From Betaproteobacteria bacterium (GTDB lineage: Bacteria > Pseudomonadota > Gammaproteobacteria > Burkholderiales > SG8-39): a stretch of 14,844 bases of DNA. Below are positions 1 through 7,560 of this stretch, in pieces; position 1 is the first letter of the stretch, and the number at the start of each line of letters is the position of its first letter. The translations under genes were made by a program, and so were the position numbers. The notes beneath the pieces are model-generated. The model was not told the DNA's origin and did no database searches. It worked only from the letters and a program-made list of their open reading frames with translations. The DNA is taken from the NCBI GenBank assembly GCA_009693345.1, contig SHXL01000052.1, positions 1-14,844 on the forward strand. Reading direction: 5' to 3'.

Positions 1-217
1 CGCCTGCGCCGCCGCGATTCTCGATGACGATGGCCTGGCCGAGCCGCTCGGAGAGCTTCTGCGCCACGATGCGCGCCACGATATCGGTCGAGCCGCCGGG
101 CGGGAACGGCACCATCAAGCGGATAGGCTTTGCCGGCCAGGCCTGGGCCAGGGCGCCTGCAGAGTGCAGCAGGATCGTTGCGCTGATGGCTGCGCCAAGC
201 AGTGTCCGAAGGTTCAT
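1..217 (-). CDS. Bug/TctC-family tripartite tricarboxylate transporter substrate-binding protein, N-terminal part only
   Basis: Reading from ATG at 217 towards the window edge gives 72 codons with no stop, so the gene is cut by the edge. The first 25 residues form a secretion signal (MNLRTLLG, a hydrophobic run, then ALAQ), followed by the hallmark start of the mature Bug protein: WPAKPIRLMVPFPPGGSTDI, then VARIVAQKLSERLGQ and IENRGGAG. Family members are periplasmic binding proteins for carboxylates and other small organic acids. The stop of hutF lies 7 nt upstream and AGGAG sits about 6 nt before the ATG, so the gene is probably co-transcribed with hutF. Its ligand cannot be read from this fragment; a link to histidine breakdown products is only a contextual guess. 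Confidence 0.85.
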   Translation of the reverse strand, partial: MNLRTLLGAAISATILLHSAGALAQAWPAKPIRLMVPFPPGGSTDIVARIVAQKLSERLGQAIVIENRGGAG

Positions 218-224
218 GGATCTC

Positions 225-1553
225 CTAGTTGAGTAATGCTGCCACGGCGCGCAGGTAGGCGTTGCGCGCGGACTCCTCCCGCGCGTGCCGCCTTTGCCTG
301 ACCGCCCATTTGCCGCCGACCATCACGTCGCGCACCAGGCCGGTTGCGCCCGAGAAAACAAGCGCATTGGCGATCGCATCGCCTGAGCGTCCCGCGAGGT
401 CGGGGTGGTCCGCGTCCAGCACCACCAGGTCGGCGCGCTCGCCGCGTGCGATGGCGCCCATGTTGCGGCCGAGCACCTTGCCGCCGGCCGCCGCTTCCAG
501 CCACAGCGTCGTGCCGACCGCCTGCGAAACCCCGCCGACGACGAGGTTGCGGCGCCGCGCGCTCAGGCGCTGCGCGTATTCGAGCAGCCTGAGCTCCTCC
601 GCGGGGTCGCGCGAGACGTGGCTGTCGCCGCCGATGCCGTAGCGCCCGCCCGCCGCGCGGTAGCCGAGCAACGGAAAGATGCCGTCGCCCAGGTTGCCCT
701 CGGTCGTGGGGCAGAGGCCCGCGGTGGCGCCGCTCTTCGCCAGCGCTTGCGTTTCCGCGGGCGTCATGTGCGTCGCGTGAACCAGGCACCAGCGCGCATC
801 CACATTCATGTTTTCGAGCAGCCATTCGACCGGCCGGCTGCCTAGTGCTGCGATGCAGTCCTCGACTTCTTTCGTCTGCTCCGCGGCGTGAATATGAATG
901 GGGCCGGCTGGAAGACCCTGAATCAAATCCTTCAGGCTCGCCGGATCCACGGCGCGAAGCGAGTGGGGCGCGACACCCGCTACTACGTCCGGGGAAGCCT
1001 GCGCGTGAATTTTTTCCAGCATTTTCAGGATGAAAGCAGGGTCGGAATCGAAGCGCGCCTGCCGCGCCTGCAACGGCCTCTTGCCGAAATTCGACCAGCG
1101 GTACAGCGACGGCAGCAGCGTGATCGCGATGCCACTTTCTTTCGCCGCCGCCAGGTGCCGCAGCAGCAATTCGCCGGAGCTGTCGTGCAGGTAGTGGAAT
1201 TCGCCGACCGCGGTGTAGCCGTGCTTCAGCATCTCGATGTAGAGGTGCGTCGCAACGGCCTGCGCCAGGTCGGGCGTCAGGCGCTCGAGGAACCGGTACA
1301 TCAGTTCGCGCCAGGACCAGAAATCGTCCTCGGGCGAGCCGCGCACTTCGGTCATTCCCGCCATCGCGCGCTGGAAGGCGTGCGAGTGCAGGTTCGCCAT
1401 GCCGGGCAACACCGGGCCGGCAAGCTTTTCCGCGTTATGCGGATTGGATTTTTCCTTAACTGAAGAAAAACTGCCGGAAGAATCAACTTCCATCCGGACG
1501 TTCTTCGCCCAGCCCTCCGGCAGCAGCACATCCGACGCAAAAAACGAAGTCAT
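225..1553 (-). CDS. hutF: Formimidoylglutamate deiminase HutF
   Basis: This amidohydrolase-superfamily enzyme (442 aa, close to the usual family length) converts N-formimino-L-glutamate to N-formyl-L-glutamate plus ammonia in the cytoplasm, the fourth step of the HutF/HutG route. Visible metal and active-site motifs are NLHSH (H56, H58), HIHAAEQ (H222, E225), LVHAT (H259) and GGDSH (D310). From memory these match the Zn ligands and catalytic residues described for Pseudomonas aeruginosa HutF, the later ones offset by ten. GLCPTTEGNLGDG (279-291) and the C-terminal beta-domain (GERADLVVLDADHP) are also present. ATG at 1553 is used; GTC/ATC context gives no clear Shine-Dalgarno, only AGCGGG directly before it. 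The gene diverges from hutI across a 17-bp palindromic spacer and precedes a Bug binding protein. I see no defect. Confidence 0.95.
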   Translation of the reverse strand: MTSFFASDVLLPEGWAKNVRMEVDSSGSFSSVKEKSNPHNAEKLAGPVLPGMANLHSHAFQRAMAGMTEVRGSPEDDFWSWRELMYRFLERLTPDLAQAVATHLYIEMLKHGYTAVGEFHYLHDSSGELLLRHLAAAKESGIAITLLPSLYRWSNFGKRPLQARQARFDSDPAFILKMLEKIHAQASPDVVAGVAPHSLRAVDPASLKDLIQGLPAGPIHIHAAEQTKEVEDCIAALGSRPVEWLLENMNVDARWCLVHATHMTPAETQALAKSGATAGLCPTTEGNLGDGIFPLLGYRAAGGRYGIGGDSHVSRDPAEELRLLEYAQRLSARRRNLVVGGVSQAVGTTLWLEAAAGGKVLGRNMGAIARGERADLVVLDADHPDLAGRSGDAIANALVFSGATGLVRDVMVGGKWAVRQRRHAREESARNAYLRAVAALLN

Positions 1554-1570
1554 CCCGCTATCATAGCGGC
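1554..1570. promoter_or_regulatory. Palindromic spacer between divergent hutF and hutI
   Basis: The whole 17-bp gap between the two start codons is nearly one perfect inverted repeat: CCGCTAT (1555-1561), a central C at 1562, and ATAGCGG (1563-1569). The flanking CAT and ATG codons extend the symmetry, broken only by the 1554/1570 pair. There is no room for a promoter here, so each gene's promoter must lie inside the other's coding sequence. The palindrome could be an operator, or a hairpin at the 5' end of both coding regions that affects translation starts. Both ideas are inference. Confidence 0.5.
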
Positions 1571-2761
1571 ATGCACGACGCGCTCTGGGTGAATGCGCAG
1601 CTGGCCACCATGGCCGGCAGCGAGCCCTATGGCGCGATCCGCGATGGCGCGCTCGCCGTGACGGACGGCCGGATCTCCTGGGTCGGCCCGCGCAGCGCGT
1701 GCAAGGAAAAGGCGCAGCGCGAGCACGACGCGCGCGGCGCCTGGATCACGCCCGGGCTGGTGGATTGCCATACGCACCTCGTCTACGCGGGCGACCGTGC
1801 GGCGGAGTTCGAACTGCGCCTCAAGGGCGCGAGCTACGAGGAAATCGCGCGGGCCGGCGGCGGCATCGTCTCCACAGTGGCGCAGACCCGCGCGGCGACC
1901 GAGGACGACCTGGTGAAAACGGCGCAGGCGCGCCTGCGCCAATGGCTTGCCGAAGGCGTCGCCGTGGTCGAGGTCAAGTCCGGCTACGGTCTGGATTGCG
2001 AAACGGAACTCAAGATGCTGCGCGCCGCGCGCCGCCTCGAGGGTGTCACGGTGAAGACGACGTTTCTCGGTGCGCACACGTTGCCCCCGGAATACCAGGG
2101 GCGGGCGGACGATTACATCAAATTCGTCTGCGAGGAGGTGATGCCGCTGGTGCAGGCGGATGCGGTGGATGCTTTTTGCGAAGGGATTGGTTTTTCGCCT
2201 TTGCAGGTTGAGAAGTTATTCATCGAAGCGAAGAAACGCAGACTACCGATTAAGCTGCACGCCGACCAGCTTTCCGATCTGGGCGGCGCGGGGCTCGCGG
2301 CGCGCCACGGCGCCCTGTCCGCCGACCATCTCGAATACACGAACGAGGCGGGCGTGCGCGCCATGGCGGCTGCGGGCACGGTCGCGGTGCTGCTGCCGGG
2401 CGCTTTCTATTTTCTGCGCGAAAAGCAGCTGCCGCCGGTCGCAGCGCTGCGGCGCCACGGCGTGCCGATCGCGCTCGCCACCGACCACAATCCCGGCTCC
2501 TCGCCGCTGACGTCGCTCCTGCTGACCATGAACCTGGCCTGCACGCTGTTTCGCCTCGCTCCAGAGGAGGCGCTCGCCGGCGTGACGCGCAACGGCGCGC
2601 TCGCGCTGGGCATGCAGGCGACGCACGGAACGCTGGCAGCCGGCAAGCAGGCGGATTTCTCACTGTGGGATATTGAATCGCCCGCGGCGCTTGCCTATGC
2701 GATGGGCGCTAACCCCTGCGCGCAGGTGGTGCGCGGCGGCCGCGTCCTCCAGCGAGGCTAG
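1571..2761 (+). CDS. hutI: Imidazolonepropionase HutI
   Basis: This 396-aa amidohydrolase hydrolyses 4-imidazolone-5-propanoate to N-formimino-L-glutamate, the third step of histidine degradation, in the cytoplasm. Family motifs run in order: VDCHTHLVYAGDR with the metal-binding pair H67/H69, GGGIVSTVAQTRAA (97-110), EVKSGYGLD (134-142), TFLGAHTLPPEYQGR (164-178), LHADQLSDLGGAG with H230, SADHLEYTNEAG with H253, and ALATDHNPGSSP with D305. The length is slightly below the usual ~405 aa, but no domain is missing. ATG at 1571 is the only reasonable start because hutF begins 17 bp upstream. It is the only hut gene on the plus strand and sits between two minus-strand hut genes; its TAG shares the tetranucleotide CTAG with the hutG stop. 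It must use its own promoter, presumably within the 5' part of hutF. Confidence 0.96.
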   Translation: MHDALWVNAQLATMAGSEPYGAIRDGALAVTDGRISWVGPRSACKEKAQREHDARGAWITPGLVDCHTHLVYAGDRAAEFELRLKGASYEEIARAGGGIVSTVAQTRAATEDDLVKTAQARLRQWLAEGVAVVEVKSGYGLDCETELKMLRAARRLEGVTVKTTFLGAHTLPPEYQGRADDYIKFVCEEVMPLVQADAVDAFCEGIGFSPLQVEKLFIEAKKRRLPIKLHADQLSDLGGAGLAARHGALSADHLEYTNEAGVRAMAAAGTVAVLLPGAFYFLREKQLPPVAALRRHGVPIALATDHNPGSSPLTSLLLTMNLACTLFRLAPEEALAGVTRNGALALGMQATHGTLAAGKQADFSLWDIESPAALAYAMGANPCAQVVRGGRVLQRG

Positions 2762-3558
2762 TCGGGGATCATGAAAACGCGTTCAAGGTATGTTTCAAGC
2801 ATCGCTCGCAGGTGCGGGCGCAGGCGTGCCGCAAGCACGTCGTCAAACGCGTAGGGCGGACGCTCGTCCATGTAGCTGATCGAGGCCAGTTCGAGCTGCA
2901 CCGCGTGTACGCCTTCGGTCGGCTTGCCATACTGGCGTGTGATGTAACCGCCCTTGAAGCGGCCGTTGAGCACAGCGCTGTAACCGGCGGCGCGCTGCGC
3001 GGTTTTCAGCAGCGACTCGCCGATTCGCGGCCCGCAGGAGGCGCCGTTGGCGGTGCCCAGGTTGAAATCGGGCAAGCGGCCGGAAAAAAACCGCGGCACT
3101 TCAGAGAGAATCGCGTGCGCTTCCCAGAGCAGCGCGAAACCGTGCTTGCGCTTCAACTTGGCCAGTTCCTCGGCGAGCTTGGCATGGTAAGGGCGCCAGT
3201 AGATTTCCACCCGCTCCGCAATCTCCGCTGCAGCGGGCTCCTGCGCGGCCTGGTAGACAGGCGCGTTTGCGAACGTATCGAGCGGGCAAAGCGCGGTGGT
3301 GTCCTGCCCGGGGTAGAGGTTGGCACCATCGGGCGGCCGGTTGAGGTCGACCACGTAGCGCGAGTGCGTGGCGGCGAGCACGCAGGCGCCCATCGCGTCC
3401 ACGAAGTCGTACAGACGCTCCAGATGCCAATCGGTATCGGGCAGCGCCAGCGCCGGCGGCGACATGCGCGCAGCGATCGGCGCGGGAATGTGGGTCCCGA
3501 CATGGGGCATCGAGATGAGCAAGGGCGAACGACCCTGGCGGAAGCGGAAAGTCTCCAT
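2758..3558 (-). CDS. hutG: N-formylglutamate amidohydrolase HutG
   Basis: This 266-aa enzyme removes the formyl group of N-formyl-L-glutamate to give glutamate and formate, the final step when HutF is used. Diagnostic motifs are ISMPHVGTHIP (15-25), DTDW (41-44), YVVDLNRPPDGANLYPG (68-84), YHAKL (124-128), LLWEAHAI (143-150), GGYITRQYG (203-211) and VHAVQLELA (217-225), with conserved His and Glu residues as in the FGase family. Length is normal. ATG at 3558 is 9 nt downstream of the hutH stop; the purine-rich end of hutH (GGGGAG) is the likely but somewhat distant ribosome binding site. It is the last gene of the minus-strand hut operon, and its stop overlaps the convergent hutI stop. Confidence 0.94.
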   Translation of the reverse strand: METFRFRQGRSPLLISMPHVGTHIPAPIAARMSPPALALPDTDWHLERLYDFVDAMGACVLAATHSRYVVDLNRPPDGANLYPGQDTTALCPLDTFANAPVYQAAQEPAAAEIAERVEIYWRPYHAKLAEELAKLKRKHGFALLWEAHAILSEVPRFFSGRLPDFNLGTANGASCGPRIGESLLKTAQRAAGYSAVLNGRFKGGYITRQYGKPTEGVHAVQLELASISYMDERPPYAFDDVLAARLRPHLRAMLETYLERVFMIPD

Positions 3559-3567
3559 GGCGCGATG

Positions 3568-5056
3568 CTACTCCCCGAGCGAGGCAATGAGGCCCGCCCC
3601 GTGCCAGGCGAACACGCCCCCGGTCACCATGCGCTTGGCGGCTTCGATGTCGGGCGCAAAGTAGCGGTCCTCGCGGTAGAAGGGCACGCGCGCCCGGATC
3701 TCGCGCATCGCGTCCTGCAGCGCGGCCGAGGTCGCGAGCGGCGCGCGCAAGTCTATCCCCTGCGCCGCAGCAAGCAGTTCAATGGCGACGATGCCGGCGC
3801 AATTGTCGGCAATCTCCGCGAGCCGCCGAGCGGCGAAGGTCGCCATGCTGACGTGGTCTTCCTGGTTGGCCGAAGTCGGAATGCTGTCCACGCTCGCCGG
3901 GTGCGCGAGCGACTTGTTTTCGCTTGCCAGGGCAGCGGCAGTCACCTGCGCCACCATGAAGCCCGAATTCAGGCCCCCGTGCTCGACCAGGAACGGCGGC
4001 AAGCGCGAAAGGCTGGCGTCGATCAGGAGCGCGATGCGGCGCTCGGACAGCGCGCCGATCTCGGCGGCGGCGAGCGCGAGCATGTCGGCGGCGAAGGCCA
4101 CGGGCTCGGCATGAAAGTTTCCGCCGGAAAGCGCTTCACCCGTGTCCGGGAAGATGAGCGGGTTGTCGGAGACGCCGTTCGCTTCGATTTCGAGCGTATG
4201 CGCCGCCATGCGCATCAGGTCGAGGCAGGCCCCCATCACCTGAGGCTGGCAGCGCAGCGAGTAGGGATCCTGGACGCGATCATCGCCCTTCACATGCGAT
4301 GCGCGAATGGCGCTGCCCTCGAGCAGCGCGCGGTAGCGCTTCGCCACCTCGATCTGGCCGGGCTGCCCGCGCAGCTCGTGGATGCGCGGATCGAACGGCG
4401 TATCGCTGCCCATCGCCGCGTCCACCGACAGCGCGCCGGCGACGAGCGCGGCGGCGAAGACGTCCTCGATGGCGAACAACCCCTGCAGAGCGAGGGCCGT
4501 GGAAACCTGCGTGCCGTTGAGCAGCGCGAGACCTTCCTTGGGCCCAAGCGCAATCGGCTGGTCCAGCGCGACGTCGCCGACCCCGATCAGCGCCGCGGCG
4601 AGGTGAGCAAGGGGCGCAAGATCCCCGGAGGCCCCCACCGAACCCTTGGACGGGATGCGTGGATAGATGCGCTCGTCGTAGAGCCGAATCAGCGCCTCGA
4701 CGGTCTCCGGGCGCACGCCGGAACGGCCCCTGGCGAGGCTCGCGACCTTGAGCGCGATGACGAGCCGCACGGCGGCGTAGTCGAGCGGCGGCCCGACGCC
4801 CGCGCAGTGCGAAAGCACGAGGTTGCGCTGCAGCCTGGCGAGGTCCGCCCGCGGAATGCGCGTCTGCGCGAGCTTGCCGAAGCCGGTGTTGATGCCATAG
4901 GCCGGCTCGCCGGCGGCGACAATGCGCTCGACCGACGCCACCGCCGCGCGGCAACCCGGGCAGGCAGGCCGGATCGAGCGCGATCGGCGTCTCCTCTCTC
5001 GCGATGCGGCGCAGATCGCCGAGCGTGAGACGGGTTCGGCCAAGAAGATGGGCCAC
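3568..5056 (-). CDS. hutH: Histidine ammonia-lyase HutH, with an apparent 1-nt frameshift near the N-terminus
   Basis: HutH deaminates L-histidine to trans-urocanate, the first step of the pathway, using an MIO prosthetic group formed from an Ala-Ser-Gly triad. The uninterrupted frame from 5043 has a meaningless basic start and becomes HutH only at RAAVASVERIV. The proper N-terminus (AHLLGRTRLTLGDLRRIA, then LDPACLPG) lies in another frame from GTG at 5056, which shares its G with the hutU stop (TAGTG). Removing one base within 4951-4963 joins the frames into 495 aa. Then the catalytic tyrosine of AYGINTGFG is residue 53 and the MIO triad in KGSVGASGDLAPL is 142-144, the positions known from Pseudomonas putida HutH. 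NGTQVSTA, VQDPYSLRCQPQVMG, EANGVSDNPL, GGNFHAEP and TSANQEDHVSM are intact. The break is either a sequencing or assembly error or a real mutation inactivating the enzyme. Confidence 0.93.
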
Positions 5057-6717
5057 TAGCGAAGCATCGGCAGCTTGAGGCCTTGCGCTTGCGCGCAGGC
5101 GATCGCCTCCGCGTAGCCGGCGTCGGCGTGGCGCATCACGCCGGTCGCGGGGTCGTTCCAGAGCACGCGCTCGATGCGTTTCGCTGCCGCCTCGGTGCCG
5201 TCGCACACGATCACCATGCCCGCATGCTGCGAGTAACCCATGCCGACGCCGCCGCCGTGGTGGAAGGACACCCAAGTGGCGCCCGAAGCAGTGTTGAGCA
5301 ACAGGTTGAGCAGCGCCCAGTCGGACACCGCGTCTGAGCCGTCCTGCATGGATTCGGTCTCGCGGTTCGGGCTCGCCACCGAGCCGGCGTCCAGGTGGTC
5401 GCGGCCGATGGCGATCGGCGCTTTCAGCTCGCCCTTGCGCACCATCTCGTTGAATGCGAGCCCGGCGAGGTGCCGTTGGCCGAGGCCGATCCAGCAGATG
5501 CGCGCGGGCAGGCCCTGAAACTTGATGCGCTTCGCGGCCATGTCGAGCCAGTTGAGTAAGCCTTTATCCTCTGAAAATAGCTCTTTCATCTTGTCATCGG
5601 TGCGCCGGATGTCTTCCGGGTCGCCGGACAGCGCCACCCAGCGGAACGGCCCCTTGCCGACGCAGAAGAGCGGCCGCACGTAGGCGGGCACGAAGCCGGG
5701 GAAATCGAAGGCGTTCTTCACGCCGACGTTCTTCGCTTCCTGGCGGATGTTGTTGCCGTAGTCCACGCACGGAATGCCCAGCGCCTGGAAGCCGAGGATC
5801 GCGCGCACGTGATTGGCGATCGCCTCGCGTGCCGAGATCGCGACTTCTTCCGGATCCTTTTTCCTCAGCTCCTTCCAGCGCTCGAGCGACCAGTGCTCCG
5901 GCAGGTAGCCGTTCGAGGGGTCGTGCGCCGAGGTCTGGTCGGTGACGAGCGAGGGGCGGAAACGTGTGGTCTTCGCCAGCTCGAGGAGTTTGGGCACGAG
6001 TTCTGCGGCGTTCCCCAGCAAACCAACGGAAATGGGTTTGGTTGTCTCTCCAAGAATTTTCATCGCCTCTTCCACGGAAGAAGCTTTCTGATCCAAATAC
6101 CCGCCCTTCAACCTCATTTCTATCCGAGTTGGATCGCACTCGATCGCCAGCATCGAGGCGCCCGCCATGGTGGCGGCAAGCGGCTGCGCGCCGCCCATGC
6201 CGCCCAGGCCCGCGGTGAGAATCCATTTGCCCGACCAGTCGCCGCCGTAGTGCTGGCGGCCGGCCTCGGCGAAGGTCTCGTAGGTGCCCTGCACGATGCC
6301 CTGGCTGCCGATGTAGATCCACGAGCCCGCGGTCATCTGGCCGTACATCATCAGGCCCTTGCGGTCCAGTTCGTTGAAATGCTCCCAGGTGGCCCAGTGC
6401 GGCACCAGGTTGGAATTCGCGATCAGCACGCGCGGCGCGTCGGCATGCGTCTTGAATACGCCGACGGGCTTGCCGGATTGAATCAGCAATGATTCATCCG
6501 AATTCAGTTCTATTAACGATTCGACAATGCGATCAAAGCATGCCCAGTTCCTGGCCGCCTTGCCGATGCCGCCGTAGACGACGAGATCCTCGGGCCGCTC
6601 GGCGACCTCAGGGTCGAGGTTGTTCATCAGCATGCGCAGCGGCGCCTCGGTGAGCCAGCTTTTCGCCGAGAGCTGCGTGCCGCGCGGCGCGCGCACGACG
6701 CGCGCGGCCCCGCTCAT
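5056..6717 (-). CDS. hutU: Urocanate hydratase (urocanase) HutU
   Basis: This 553-aa cytoplasmic, NAD-dependent enzyme hydrates urocanate to 4-imidazolone-5-propanoate, the second step of the pathway. Length matches the ~555-aa family norm. Visible signatures are VIRAPRG-like VVRAPRGTQLSAKSWLTEAP (8-27), YGGIGKAARNW (48-58), LIQSGKPVGVFKTH (78-91), the NAD-binding glycine run TAGLGGMGGAQP (168-179), CVDYGNNIRQEA (317-328), the urocanase signature FQGLPARICWIGLGQRH (400-416) with the conserved Cys at 408, and HHGGGVGMGYSQHAG (486-500). Its ATG overlaps the stop of the upstream dioxygenase gene (ATGA, 4 bp), and its own TAG overlaps the GTG of hutH by one base, so translation is probably coupled along this run. 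Confidence 0.97.
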   Translation of the reverse strand: MSGAARVVRAPRGTQLSAKSWLTEAPLRMLMNNLDPEVAERPEDLVVYGGIGKAARNWACFDRIVESLIELNSDESLLIQSGKPVGVFKTHADAPRVLIANSNLVPHWATWEHFNELDRKGLMMYGQMTAGSWIYIGSQGIVQGTYETFAEAGRQHYGGDWSGKWILTAGLGGMGGAQPLAATMAGASMLAIECDPTRIEMRLKGGYLDQKASSVEEAMKILGETTKPISVGLLGNAAELVPKLLELAKTTRFRPSLVTDQTSAHDPSNGYLPEHWSLERWKELRKKDPEEVAISAREAIANHVRAILGFQALGIPCVDYGNNIRQEAKNVGVKNAFDFPGFVPAYVRPLFCVGKGPFRWVALSGDPEDIRRTDDKMKELFSEDKGLLNWLDMAAKRIKFQGLPARICWIGLGQRHLAGLAFNEMVRKGELKAPIAIGRDHLDAGSVASPNRETESMQDGSDAVSDWALLNLLLNTASGATWVSFHHGGGVGMGYSQHAGMVIVCDGTEAAAKRIERVLWNDPATGVMRHADAGYAEAIACAQAQGLKLPMLR

Positions 6718-7535
6718 GCACGAGCCTCACGCGGGTGCGCGATGGGGAATTCGGGCCCGTCGAGCGGGTCGCCGTGGCCCAGCTTCAGACCGGGGAAGGG
6801 CGGCGAGGTCCTGCCGCCGCGATCGACGAACATCGCGTCATCGCCGACCCAGCGCGAGGAGAACACGCGCCGAGAACGCTCGGAGCGGTTGGCTGGTGCG
6901 CCGTGCACGGTGCGAAAGTTGAACGCGATCGCGTCTCCGGGCTCCACGTCCCAACCCACGATGCGGTAATTGCCGCGCTGCGCGTCAATGTCGGGGATCG
7001 GCTCAAAGTCGTCCTTCGCGTAAAGCGCAGTGCCGTCGAAGCGCGTGGGCCGGAAGTCTTTGCCCCAGCGGTGCGAGCCGGCGACGCACTCCATCACCGT
7101 GTCGCGCGCGACCGGGTCGAGCGGTGTCCAAAAGCTCACGCTCTGGCGTCCCTCGACAGGGTAATAGGGCTGGTCGTGGTGCCAGGGCGTCACGATGCTC
7201 GTGCCCGGCTGCTTGACAAGCACATGATCGTGGAAGAAGCGCGCCGTGCGCGAGCCCATCAGGCGCGCGGCGATCGCGGCGGCGGGCGACTCGAACACGA
7301 ACTCGCGGTACTCGGGGATGCGCTGCCAGCTGCACAAATCCTGGAAGAAAGGCGCGGATCCGTCCTCGGGTTTGTAGGTGCGCTCGAACGGGCCGGGAGC
7401 GGCCATGTTCGTGCGCACGCCTTCGCGCAAGCAATCGACCCAGTCGCGGAACACGCCGCGCAAGACGATCACGCCGTCGGCCTGGAAGGACGCGACGTCA
7501 GCGTCCGAGACAATGGAAGCGAGGCGTGGGTTCAT
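6714..7535 (-). CDS. Phytanoyl-CoA dioxygenase (PhyH) family Fe(II)/2-oxoglutarate-dependent oxygenase
   Basis: The 273-aa product has the PhyH double-stranded beta-helix arrangement: FHDHVLVKQPG (101-111), TPWHHDQPYYP with the iron-binding His-x-Asp (H119, D121), SFWTPLD (134-140), VAGSH (151-155), PGDAIAFNFRTVHGA with the distal His 211, and a basic stretch SERSRR (218-223) placed to hold the 2-oxoglutarate carboxylate. The family hydroxylates varied small molecules, including amino-acid derivatives such as ectoine, as well as acyl-CoAs. The substrate cannot be read from the sequence. Its stop overlaps the hutU start by 4 bp, and a good AAAGGAG lies 7 nt before its ATG, 25 nt after the iclR-type gene, so it is embedded in the hut operon. 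A role on histidine, a histidine derivative or a hut intermediate is inference. Confidence 0.88.
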   Translation of the reverse strand: MNPRLASIVSDADVASFQADGVIVLRGVFRDWVDCLREGVRTNMAAPGPFERTYKPEDGSAPFFQDLCSWQRIPEYREFVFESPAAAIAARLMGSRTARFFHDHVLVKQPGTSIVTPWHHDQPYYPVEGRQSVSFWTPLDPVARDTVMECVAGSHRWGKDFRPTRFDGTALYAKDDFEPIPDIDAQRGNYRIVGWDVEPGDAIAFNFRTVHGAPANRSERSRRVFSSRWVGDDAMFVDRGGRTSPPFPGLKLGHGDPLDGPEFPIAHPREARA

Positions 7536-7560
7536 GCTTTGGCTCCTTTCGTGGCAACGA

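Noticed and set aside
2812..5028. A 738-codon plus-strand open frame opposite hutG and hutH
   Set aside because: It is antisense to two well-supported enzymes, is very rich in Arg, Ala, Gly and His, and has no recognisable domain; long antisense frames are expected in high-GC DNA.
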